From the NCBI RefSeq assembly GCF_041381155.1, contig NC_091134.1:3716001-3780000 (forward strand): a stretch of DNA of 64,000 nt, in the 5' to 3' direction. Source of the DNA: Argopecten irradians (Eukaryota; Mollusca; Bivalvia; Pectinida; Pectinidae). Of the stretch, positions 9,899 to 19,867 are shown one piece after another. The stretch's first letter is position 1; every line of letters starts with the position of its first letter. Position numbers and translations under genes: made by a program. The notes under the pieces are model-generated. The model worked only from the letters and a program-made list of their open reading frames with translations, had not been told where the DNA came from and searched no databases.

Positions 9899-11442
9899 CT
9901 ATGTACAGTACCTGGATGTGTATTCTGTATCGTATCGGTCACTGTGACTTAAATCCTCCAGGTCGGACTGAGATTTAAACTGATAAGCACCTATCTTGTT
10001 AAACACGGAACTACATAACTTATCAACCAATGTTACCTCACTGTACGCCATCTTTAAACGCCATCCTCGGGCAACTTCTGAGGAATTAGCTTTGAACACA
10101 TTGTAACCAGTTCTAATGCTGTCTTGATCTTTTGGTGCCACTTCCTTGTTGACTTTTGAAGGTCGAGTTCCTAAAAGGTCCATTGTACCTGTTTCTGAAA
10201 GCGTTTCCTTTTCAGTTGTGTGGTTATTTTCCCCCTCATCACCCTTCGTCGATATAACATTCCCCTGTGTGTACGCATTGACCCATGCTTCTGTTCGTGA
10301 TATAAATGGAAGTGATAAATCCTTGTATATTTTACGTAAAACTTCAGCGGGTCTTTCCGTAAGACATTCGTACCGCAATGGGAAGACACGCCCAGGGTAT
10401 GAATCCAGTATTTCGGCGGATTCTTTAATGTCACGGGATATTCTGTTGCACAGTTGTTTCGAGAATGGGATAAAACCGTCTTTGTTAATTTCTCCAATGT
10501 CTTTCCTAGATTGCAAGATTGCTCTCGGATCACGAATGAGATGAATTATTTTCAAATCCTTGATCTTTTCAAGGATACCCTTTGCCAGTTGCAATGATAT
10601 ACGAATTGACTTCACAACCCGTTGTTTGGAAGTTAGACATTTGTTTTCCAGGTATTCAATGCATTTTGCTCTGGTTTTGGCCGTACGCTCTACGGTTTTC
10701 TGTTTGATGTTTGCTTTTTTGCGTTTCTTCGGTATTGGGAAGCATTTTTCAAGCCGTCTATGATCCGCAAGCTGTTCAAATTTTGTAAATGTGTGAAGAA
10801 CTTCTTCAGGTAATGAGTCTAGTTTACATTCATAGAGATCTTTGAGGATTGAAATTGCAGTCTCCGGTAACTGAAGCGCATCTCCTATCATGCTGCAATA
10901 GAAATAATAATAACAAATGTTAATTCGATTATTAAAGGAAACAAAATCAATACGTTAACAAATTCGTGTGTTCGCAAAAACGAAATAATGATACGAAGTA
11001 AATGTTACAAAAGCAATGAAAGATCATCGGAAATTTCCCACTTTGCCATGAAATTGCATCTTGGTATGGTACAGGGGTTTGTGCATGTATCGTATTGACA
11101 TGTACATCGATATGAGCAGGAAAATACACTACTACATATTTAACTGAGGGAGACAAAATCGTTCATTTTTTCAACATCCTGTATGTCTTTTATGGAATTG
11201 ACTGGATTGTGTCCCCTCGTTTTCTACCATGTTAACACATTACTGATATACATACCTACATCTGTTGGTCCTGTAACACATTTTGTCCGGTGTAATGTAC
11301 CCCTTTTTATAGATCTCCCAGAAAGGCTCGAAGCTGTAAAAGGTATGGTTGTATCCCTGTTGTAGTGACTCGGCCACAAAGGAAGACCCGCTTCTCATGT
11401 ACGTCAAGATCAAAATCTTACTTACTTCGGAGGATTTATATT
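9899..11442 (-). CDS. carbohydrate sulfotransferase (CHST1/3-like), 5' end unresolved
   Basis: Probable Golgi type II enzyme that moves sulfate from PAPS to a sugar hydroxyl of a glycan. Two exons are clear: 11,301-11,442 and 9,899-10,892. The donor leaves two bases (GG), which the second exon completes with C, so the frame is continuous. The first exon carries the 5'-phosphosulfate-binding loop LTYMRSGSSFVAESLQQ and YSFEPFWEIYKKG. The second carries LKIIHLIRDPRAILQSR, the 3'-phosphate-binding motif, and ends with ARGWRLKM...LCSSVFNKIGAY, the usual C-terminal WR...GY segment. Together they give about 378 residues, against roughly 400 for family members. Oddities are a very basic stretch (PKKRKKANIKQK) and an extra hydrophilic Ser/Thr/Glu-rich insert before the C-terminal block. 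No transmembrane anchor or start codon is secured; upstream exons were not found. An in-frame ATG at 11,459-11,461 lies beyond the acceptor used here. Confidence 0.82.
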
Positions 11443-11815
11443 CTAAAATTAACGAAAACATGGCATTTTCATCACAATAAAAAGGAAAATTTGCTTCTCA
11501 TGTACGTCAAGATCAAAGTCGTACTTATTTTGGAAGACTTATAAAATCTTATTTACTTCGGAAGATTTATATTCTAAAATTAAAAACATGACATCTTTAT
11601 CACAGTTAAAAGGAAAATATGTTTCTCATGTACGTCAAGATCAATATCTTATTTACTTCGGAAGATTTATATTCTAAAATTAAAAACATGACATCTTTAT
11701 CACAGTTAAAAGGAAAATATGTTTCTCATGTACGTCAAGATCAATATCTTACTTACTTCGGAGGATTTATATTCTAAAATTGACGAAAGCATTGCTTCTT
11801 TATATCACAGTAAAT
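11393..11815 (-). repeat. tandem array of the sulfotransferase 3' splice junction
   Basis: Four direct copies of about 100 bp contain TCTCATGTACGTCAAGATCA, starting at 11,393, 11,496, 11,624 and 11,724. The first lies inside the real exon. On the coding strand, copies carry the acceptor (ATTTTAG) followed by the exon start Y-K-S-S-E-V-x-K-I-L-I-L-T-Y-M-R. The two copies starting at 11,624 and 11,724 then diverge and reach an in-frame TAA after I-F-S-F; the second copy is rearranged internally. They are therefore pseudo-exons in the upstream intron. The first and last copies contain a consensus GTAAGT donor after the codons for S-S-E. Confidence 0.85.
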
Positions 11816-11819
11816 ATTT

Positions 11820-12190
11820 TGTCGATTATCCGGCTACAGAGGTTGATAATATTGGATCACCTTGGACATAAAACTCTGTGTGATACAAAATGTAGGTATG
11901 CAAGGATATGGGTTTTTTTTTTTTTTTAAATGGAAAATAAATTATTTTGGAATTGAAATAACCATGCTTGCATTTTACCATATTTTCAGAAATTATTTTT
12001 AATAACCACACTTGGTTTTATTTTTGTAAACAACCAAAAAAATTCAAATATGTACTTGCTTGTCTTGTTAACTTTTGGTTGGTCATCGTAAAAACTGTCA
12101 GATTCCTGATCATCAGATGGCCGTTCCATATCATCCGTCGAATTCGATGGACGATGATTAAGTGAAATTATACCTGCTGGTCAAAATGTT
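11820..12190. other. AT-rich spacer, no upstream sulfotransferase exon found
   Basis: I searched the minus strand for a transmembrane anchor or start exon of the sulfotransferase and saw none. A T-run and mixed AT-rich sequence lead into the LINE fragment. Confidence 0.5.
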
Positions 12191-13810
12191 ATAAAATCTA
12201 AACAATGGATGTATAGAGTTCCCAATTATAGTCAAAGTTGAATATAACGGGAAAATCAGGAGTAGTATAGCGGAGAGGCGGTTTCATTTGTGTATTTGAT
12301 ATGTTTACTTGCAACGTTGGTGTAAAGCAAGGAGAACATTTGTCATCTTTCTTATTCGTTATTTTTCTTAATGATACTGAAATGTTTTTGAAGAGCACTG
12401 TGTCAATTGTTTGAAGAATTTTAAAAGATTTAGGTAATACTATTGGAATGTATATAAAACTATTTGTACTTCTTTATGTAGATGATACAGTTCTAATGGC
12501 TGAATCAGCTAACGATCTACAGACAGCCTTAAATAAATTTGAAATGTATTTGAAAATTGAAAACTTGAAGTAAACACAAAAGACAAAAATTGTTGTTGTT
12601 TTTTTTCAAAAAAGGAAGTCTCGAACTCATCCTCGTTTTACATTATTCAACGAAGAGATTGAAATTGTAAATACGTTATCATATCTAGGAGTATTGATGA
12701 ATTATAATTGAAGTTTTCATAATAAGAAATTGAAACTGTTGGAACAGTCAAGAAAAGCTATGTTAGCTGTTTACAAGAAAATAAGAAACATTCCTCTTTC
12801 TATCGACCTCCAGTTAAAAGTGTATAATTCCCTTGTTTTACCTATATTATTATACTCCGTAGAAGTATGGGGTCACGAAAATATTACGGTTATAGAAAAG
12901 TTTCATTTACAGTTTTGTAAACGTATATATATATACCCGGTGTTAGGAAAAGTACGTGTAATTACATGATATATTGTGAATTAGGGAATTTCCCTCGCTA
13001 TATAGAGGTTAAAAACAGGAATATTGTGTTTTGGCACAAATTGATTACTACTAAAAATCTTTCAAGTAATATATATAAGTTGATGTTAAACTTGCAAACA
13101 AATAGTATTATAGAAATCAAATAGTTGCATAATGTTAGAAATATTTTTGAAGAAATTGGTTTGAATTATATATGGGACTTCTAGAATGTATGTAAATAAT
13201 ATAGAGAATATCTAAAATCTATCGTAAAACAAAGATTACAAGATCAATTTGTATAAAAATGGTTTAATGATATAGAGAATTCACCAAGAGTCGTACTTAT
13301 TCTACTTTTAAAAGTAATTTTGAATTTGAAAAATGTCTTGTGAAATTAAAGCCAACAGATCGGCAAATCATCATAAAATTCAGAACCTCGATCATGAACT
13401 TACCTATAGAAACTGGAAGATGGATTGGGACCCTTGAAGTAATTAAAACTTGTAACCTATGTTTTACTGAATTTCAATGCAGTAATGAAATGGTTTTACT
13501 GAATTTCAATGCAGTAATGAAATGGTGAAACGTTACAAAGCAATATACCAAGTTACTATTATAGAAATCATAATGTTATCAAAATAAAAGGCCTATTTTC
13601 TATATGTAACATAATTATTTTGACAAATATATTTATGTAAATTTTTGAAGAAAAAAAACCCTATTGATTGAGCTTGTACATCACTAATACATATTGTAAT
13701 GCAGTGTCAAGCTATGTGCACTATGCGTGTCTATATTATGTATAGTGACCTCCTGTTACATAAATGTGTGTCTGAGAGTGGAATAAAGTCTGAATCTAAA
13801 TCCTTTTGTG
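12190..13810 (+). mobile_element. LINE reverse transcriptase fragment, copy A
   Basis: A plus-strand RT remnant. NVGVKQGEHLSSFLF (about 12,315-12,360) corresponds to the G-x-x-Q-G block. It is followed by LLYVDDTVLMAESANDLQTA with the catalytic YVDD intact (about 12,471-12,525), LSYLGVLM, and then KAMLAVYKKIRNIPLSID and VLPILLYSVEVWGHENITV, typical of the thumb region of mollusc LINEs. Stops and frame changes interrupt it. The 3' end near 13,790 has GAATCT-type units like LINE tails. The clade (CR1/I-like) is not resolved. Confidence 0.78.
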
Positions 13811-14947
13811 AAAAAAATGCTGAAATCTTTTACGTATTTTTATCCCCAGCTCAGTGGTATTACATGTTCTTTGTCCCCAACAAACTTGCCTAGGTCACCT
13901 TGACCTTGCTGTCATACGTGTGGTCACCTTGACCTTCCTAGTTATAATGAGTCTCGAAATCGCCACGCCGTTGAAGTGACAAGAAGTTTTTCCCTCATTT
14001 TTTTTACTTCGAACTATTTTCCTTATTAATATACGTCTAAAACGATGATCGATGTTTTAAACAGAGTCAGCGGTGTCAGTCTGCGCGACTTAGACTATCC
14101 GTTATCGCTCGCAATGATAATTCTAGATTTTATAACAGCATACATGTGCATTTGTACTTACATAATCCAAATGTCGAAAACGCCAGAAAAATCGATATGT
14201 TTTTACGATTGCACAGTTTCTTGAATGTCCTCATCACATATAGTTATCCGTTGTCTCTATGAATATTTTTCAATGAAAGTACCATTAGCTGAAGAACGCG
14301 ATGTTTGTACGTATTCATGAGCGCGATAGAGTCGGGAGTTGATAACGCTATCTTATCAACACTCTTGATGGTGTAAACATTGACACAGTATGTACACACA
14401 TAGATTTACAGACACGTGAAGGTACAGTGAAACAAATCAATCAACATATCTCAATAAGTATCGATGTATTGCATGAATTATACACAGGCAACATTTCTTC
14501 ATATGAATCTCACGTGAAATTCCACGTGAATTCCATGAAAATTTCACGTGAAGGCTCTTTCATGTGAATTTAACATGGATGTTTCACGTGAAATTTACGT
14601 GGAGAAATACTGGTTGTACAGGTTGTACCATCAGCGATTATAGACATGTTATCATTTGAATATGACACATGTAGGTATCAAATTTGTTGGTAAATTTCCA
14701 ATACATGTATATCTTTTGTTTTTATTTCCCAAACTTTGACCTATCAACTAATGCATGTATAATATCCGGTATTTCGTAATACAATCATCAAAACAATTTA
14801 GTTATCGGCAAGTCCTTCGAGTTCTCTTAATCTCGAGTTTGAATCCTTTACTCTTCGCCCCATTGACAAGTCTAGGCGCACGGTGCAACAACAATACGAT
14901 CCAATATCTTACTGCTGAAAGCATTTTAATTCTTGACTAATTGTCAT
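12741..14947. repeat. 2.2-kb duplicated segment, copy A
   Basis: From the LINE phrase GGAACAGTCAAGAAAAGCTA to about 14,947, this stretch is repeated in the same orientation at 15,885-18,187. It contains the 3' part of the LINE fragment plus about 1.1 kb of non-LINE flank. Differences between the copies are scattered substitutions and small indels, plus one block of about 70 bp absent here but present in copy B at 18,021-18,090. Confidence 0.88.
14505..14600. other. cluster of CACGTG palindromes
   Basis: Four exact CACGTG sites (14,511, 14,523, 14,545, 14,585) lie within 80 bp, mostly in the longer palindrome TTCACGTGAA, with near-matches CATGTGAA and TTACGTGG between them. The duplicate at about 17,690-17,785 keeps only two exact sites (17,699 and 17,761). 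CACGTG is the core E-box bound by bHLH factors, but decayed palindromic microrepeats would look the same. Confidence 0.5.
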
Positions 14948-15244
14948 GTCTTTCGAAATATAATTTGTTATATTTCTTTGGTGTTTCCTTAATTCCAAGA
15001 ATGGCACCTTTAAATCATTCGTGCATATGTACGTCATATACTCTTACTAGAAGCGGTTAAAACAATAAAGATTGCATGCATGTTATCAGCTATGAAACAA
15101 TTCCCATGATTTTCGATTGCGCTTTTGCCTTCGTGCTCACAAAATGAGACATTAGATATTGCGAAAATGTTTTCATTTCCCCCGTTATATCTCTCATGAT
15201 CATTGCAGGATGCACTAATGTGGCGATTGAGTGTGATTAGGGGA
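14948..15244. other. single-copy spacer before the minisatellite
   Basis: Sequence not shared with copy B, AT-rich, with no gene or repeat recognised. It separates duplicated segment A from the 68-bp minisatellite. Confidence 0.5.
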
Positions 15245-15883
15245 TGTTGTAGTATTGCATTTTGGATACTTTTGTATGCTGAATGAACCTGTAGTTTGGG
15301 GATACTGTAGTATGCCTAATGAGTGTGGTTTTCAACTTTTTGGGATGCTGCTGTATGCTGATTCGATTTGGTTTTGGAATGCTGAGGTAAGCAGATTAGG
15401 TGTGGTTTTGGGATGTTGCGATATGATGATTGGGTGTGGTTTTGGGATGCTACGGTATGCTGTATCGGTTTATTTTTTGGATGCTGCGGTAAGCAGATTG
15501 AGTGTGGTTTTGGGATGCTATGGAATGCTGTTTCGGTTTAGTTTTTGGGTGCTGCGGTAAGCAGATTGAGTGTGGTTTTGGGATGCTGTGGTATGCTGTT
15601 TCGGTTTAGTTTTTGGATGCCGTGGTTAGCCGCAGATTGAGTGTGGTTTTGGGATGCTGTGGTATGCTGATTCGGTTTAGTTTTTGGATGCCGTGGTTAG
15701 CCGCAGATTGAGTGTGGTTTTGCGATGCTGCGGAATGCAGATTGGGTGTGGTTTTGGGATGCTGCGGTATGCTGATTTGGTGTGGTTTTGGATGCTGTGG
15801 TAAGCAGATTGAGTGTGGTTTTGGGATGCGGAATGGTGATTCGGTTTATTTTTTGGATGCTGCGGTAAGCAAATTGAGTGTGC
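15245..15883. repeat. 68-bp minisatellite, left part
   Basis: Degenerate units of roughly 68 bp containing GGTAAGCAGATTGAGTGTGG and GCTGATTCGGTTTAGTTTTT, with variant lengths. The long open frames across it on both strands are artefacts of the repeat. The array is cut at 15,884 by duplicated segment B and resumes at 18,188. Confidence 0.88.
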
Positions 15884-15884
15884 T

Positions 15885-18187
15885 GGAACAGTCAAGAAAA
15901 GCTATGTTTGCTGTTTACAAGAAAATAAGAAACATTCCTCTTTCTATCGACCTCCAGTTAAAAGTGTTTAATTCCCTTATTTTACCAATATTATTGTACT
16001 CAGTAGAAGAATGGGGTCACGAAAATATTACAGTTGTAGAAAAGCTTCATTTACAGTTTTGTAAACGTGTATTCGGTGTTAGGAAAAGTACGTGTGAATG
16101 ACATGATATACAATGTATTGTGAATTAGGGAGATACCCTCACTACATAGACGTTAAAACAGGAATATTATGTTTTGGCACAAATTGATTATAACTGATAA
16201 TCTTTCAAGTAATATATATATAAGTTGATGTTAAACTCTCAAACAAAAAATATTATAGAATTCAAATGGTTGCATTATGTAAGAAATATTTTTGATGAAA
16301 TTGGTTTGAATATCATATGGAACTTCCAGAATGTATGTAATGTAAATAGAGAATATTTAAAATCTATCGTAAAACAAAGATTACAAGATCAATTTGTATA
16401 AAAATGGTTTTAATGATATAGAGAATTCATCAAGAGGTCGTACTTATTTTACTTTTAAAAGTAATTTTGAATTTGAAAAATATCTTGTGAAATTAAAGCC
16501 AACATACAGGCAAATCATCATAAAATTCAGAACCTCGATCATGAACTTACCTATAGAAACTAGAAGATGGATTGGGACCCCTGAAGTAATTAAAATTTGT
16601 AACCTTTGTTTTACTGATATTGGAAACGAATACCATTATTTCTTTCCAATGCAGTAATGAAATGGTGAAACGTTGCCAAGAAATATACCAAGTTACTATT
16701 ATAGAAATCATAATGTTATCAAAATGAAAGGCCTATTTTCTATATGTAACATAATTGTTTTGACAAATATATTTATGTAAATTTTTGAAGAAAAGAAAAG
16801 AAGAAAAACTATTGACTAAGCTTGTACATCACGAATACATACATGTATTGTAATTCACTGTTACGCTATGTGCACTATGCATGTCTTAATTATGTATGAT
16901 GACCTCCTGTTACATAAATGCATGTCTGAGAGTGAATCTGAATCTGAATCCTTTTATGCAAAAAAATGCTAAAATCTTTTATGCATTTTTATCCTCAGCT
17001 CAGTGGTATTCCAAGGGCATGGTCACGGCGTCCACTAAATGTTCATGGTCCCCCACAAACTTGTCTAGGTCACCTTGACCTTGCTGTCATACGTGTGGTC
17101 ACCTTGAACTTCCTAGTTATAATGAGTCTCGAAATCGCCACGCCGTTGAAGTGACAAGAAGTTTTCCCTCATTTTTTTTTTACTTCGAACGATTTTCCTT
17201 ATTATTATACGTCTAAAAACGATGATCGATGTTTTAAACAGAGTCAGCGGTGTCAGTCAGCGCGACTTAGACTATCCGTTATCGCTCGCAATGATAATTC
17301 TAGATTTTATAACAGCATACATGTGCATTTGTACTTACATAATCCAAATGTCGAAAACGCCAGAAAAATCGATATGTTTTTACGATTGCACAGTTTCTTG
17401 AATGTCCTCATCACATATAGTTATCCGTTGTCTCTAGGAATATTTTTCAATGAAAGTACCATTAGTTGAAGAACGCGATGTCTGTACGTATTCATGAGCG
17501 CGATAGAGTCGGGAGTTGATAACGCTATCTTATCAACACTCTTGATGGTATAAACATTGACACAGTATGTACACACATAGATTTACAGACACGTGAAGGT
17601 ACAGTGAAACAAATCAATCAAAAAATCTCAATAAGTATCGATGTATTGTATGAATTATACACAGGCAACATTTCTTCATATGAATCTTACGTGAAATTCA
17701 CGTGAATTCCATGGAAATTTCACGAGAAGGCTCTTTCATGTGAATTTAACATGGATTTTTCACGTGCAATTTACGTGAAGAAATACTGGCTGTACAGGTT
17801 GTACCATCAGCGATTATAGACATGTTATCATTTGAATTTAACACATGTAGGTATCAAATTTGTTGGTAAATTTTCAATACATGTACATCTTTTGTTTTTA
17901 TTTCCCAAACTTTGACCTATCAACTAATGCATGTATAATATCCGGTATTTCGTAATACAATCATCAAAACAATTTAGTTATCGGCAAGTCCTTCGAGTTC
18001 TCTTAATCTCGAGTTTGAATCCCAGGCGGGGCACTTGCCAGATAGCGACCCCAGTTCCACTTCCACAGCACCTCCATATATTTCTTATCCTTCGCCCCAT
18101 TGACATGTCTAGGCGTACGGTGAAATAACAATACAATCCAATATCTTACTGCTGAAAGCATTTTAATTTTTGACTATTTGTCATGTC
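15885..18187. repeat. 2.3-kb duplicated segment, copy B, inserted in the minisatellite
   Basis: Direct copy of 12,741-14,947. It begins inside the LINE thumb region (GGAACAGTCAAGAAAAGCTA), runs through the LINE 3' end near 16,950 and about 1.2 kb of flank, and stops at TTTGTCATGTC. Both its borders abut the same 68-bp minisatellite, so it was inserted into, or captured by, that array. Open LINE stretches include LPILLYSVEEWGHENITVVE (about 15,983-16,043) and KFRTSIMNLPIETRRWIGTP. Confidence 0.87.
18010..18090 (+). mobile_element. truncated tRNA-derived SINE remnant
   Basis: GAGTTTGAATCCC resembles a pol III B box. It is followed by AGGCGGGGCACTTGCCAGAT, similar to the post-B-box part of the SINE at 23,155 (GTGGGGCAGTTGCCAGATA). 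Most of this block is missing from copy A, where the sequence jumps directly to CTTCGCCCCATTGAC. Confidence 0.4.
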
Positions 18188-18545
18188 AATGCTGATTCGG
18201 TTTGGTTTTGGAATGCTGAGATAAGCAGATTGGTTGTGGTGTTGGGATGTTGCGGTATGAAGATTGGGTGTGGTTTTTGGATGCTGTGGTAAGCAGATTG
18301 AATGTGGTTTTGGGATGCGGAATGCTGATTCGGTTTAGTTTTTAGATGCTGAGGTAAGCAGATTGGTTGTGGTTTTGGGATGTTGCTGTATGCTGATTCG
18401 GTTTAGTTTTTGGATGCTGTGGTAAGCAAATTGGGTGTGGTTTTGGGAGGCGGAATGCTGATTCGGTTTAGTTTTTGGATGCTGCGGTATGCTGATTGAG
18501 TGTGTTATGGGGATGCTGCTGTATGCTGATTCGGTTTAGTACCGT
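18188..18545. repeat. 68-bp minisatellite, right part
   Basis: Continuation of the array at 15,245-15,883, with the same GCTGATTCGGTTTAGTTTTT and GATGCTGCGGTA elements. It runs to the edge of the perfect hairpin at 18,550. Confidence 0.85.
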
Positions 18546-18549
18546 TTGT

Positions 18550-18634
18550 CACTTTTTGATGCATTGGATATAAGGCGATCATCAGTTGTTCATCATTACT
18601 GATGATCGCCTTATATCCAATGCATCAAAAAGTG
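18550..18634. repeat. perfect 36-bp inverted repeat (hairpin)
   Basis: The left arm 18,550-18,585 and right arm 18,599-18,634 are exact reverse complements (36 of 36) around a 13-base loop. The left arm starts CACTTTTTGATGCATTGG and ends GATCATCAG. Pairing stops at both outer flanks. It sits exactly where the minisatellite ends. It could be a foldback element, a replication-slippage palindrome or a small-RNA hairpin. Confidence 0.93.
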
Positions 18635-18727
18635 GTGATCTTTATAAAAATCGTATCACAACTAAATGGAATAAAATGTTTGGACACACATTTGTAGTCA
18701 TTTGCTTTTGAGTTAATGATAGATCTG

Positions 18728-19027
18728 GTGATTTTATTATTATTTTCAGACGAACCTTGACAATGCAATCATTCGTATCAAATTCTACAATTAAGTCCGT
18801 CATGATTTATACATGAAATAATCACGTTCACAAATGGCCGGTCCAGCCAGTCAAACCGTATACTTACAAAAGGTCCAAGGCCGTTTTCGTTTATTCGGAA
18901 CAACCGGTTCGGCCGTTGGTTAAAGTAAATATTTCAAGTATAGGCCTAAATCCTTACGGGTCTGCAGTTTTTGATACAGGCCTGTGAGGGCTTTGTCAAG
19001 GTTCGTCTGAAAACAATATAAAATCAC
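18728..19027. mobile_element. MITE-like element with 35-bp inverted ends
   Basis: GTGATTTTATTATTATTTTC then AGACGAACCTTGACAA at the left is matched in inverse at 18,994-19,027 (TTGTCAAGGTTCGTCTGAAA then ACAATATAAAATCAC). A third, weaker right-end copy lies at 19,170-19,215. A block containing CGTTTTCGTTTATTCGGAAC and AACCGGTTCG occurs at about 18,878 and again at 19,064, giving a partial tandem unit of about 186 bp. No target duplication was identified and no protein is encoded. Confidence 0.55.
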
Positions 19028-19867
19028 ATGGTCCGTCTATAGTTAATAAACAAACAACTAGGACCGTTTTCGTTTATTCGGAACAACCGGTTCGACTGTT
19101 TGTTAAAGTCATTATATCAAGCATAATTTTTTACGGACCTGCAGGTTTTTTTTTTATACGGACCTGCAAGGGTTTTGCCAAAGCTCGTCTGAAAACAATT
19201 TAAAATCACCAGGTTCTTCTTTAATTCATAAACGAACAACTAGGTTCATCCAGTCAAACCGTATAATCGAAGACGGCCTAGTCCAACCGTCAAACCGTAT
19301 GCTCAAGCTGCATTTAAGTTTAACGGGTCCCCCTGAATCGGAAAACCACTCGGGCCTTTTCCGATTGACATGCCCCTTCTACCTCTTTTCATTAATGAAG
19401 CGTCTGTGCGACATGGGCTGAAGCGTTTACTTGATCATCAGCGTAGAAAGGGACGGAGGTAGAACAGAAAAATCCTGTCGGATTGAAAGAGACAGTCAAA
19501 CGGTTATTTTTCAACATGTTAATTTATCTTATATACTTGTACTTAATTTTGATCATATAAAATATATCCTGTAAAAGACGATTCAGAGCGTAGATATATT
19601 TCAATTAACTAAACTTAAATTAAGCACATTGTTAAAGAAAACGGTTAACTTTTTTTTATTTGTAATTGAACACTTTATGCCTAATTTAAAGAGCATTATA
19701 TATACAGTTTTGAGTGCATGTTTTATTTCATAACATACTTTCACAAAAGACTGCACAAATCTACAACAATTTCGCCTCAATACTTATAATACAATAGCCT
19801 AGTTGACAGCAGTTGATTTTTATAACTTATCATTCCTGAAACTAGGGTTACCATTCACTGATTGAAG
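19028..19867. other. upstream region of DNAJC11
   Basis: Contains the partial repeat of the MITE-like unit to about 19,310, then single-copy AT-rich sequence up to the DNAJC11 start codon. I see no convincing TATA box or initiator; the promoter is presumably here. The ATG at 19,868 follows GATTGAAG, and the second codon begins with G, a usable context. Confidence 0.45.

Noticed and set aside
10146..10544. 132-codon plus-strand open frame
   Set aside because: Antisense shadow of the sulfotransferase exon, whose PAPS-binding motifs are clear on the other strand.
15255..15895. Long open frames on both strands
   Set aside because: They run through the 68-bp minisatellite and have no coding features; only the part after 15,885 resembles protein, and that is LINE sequence.
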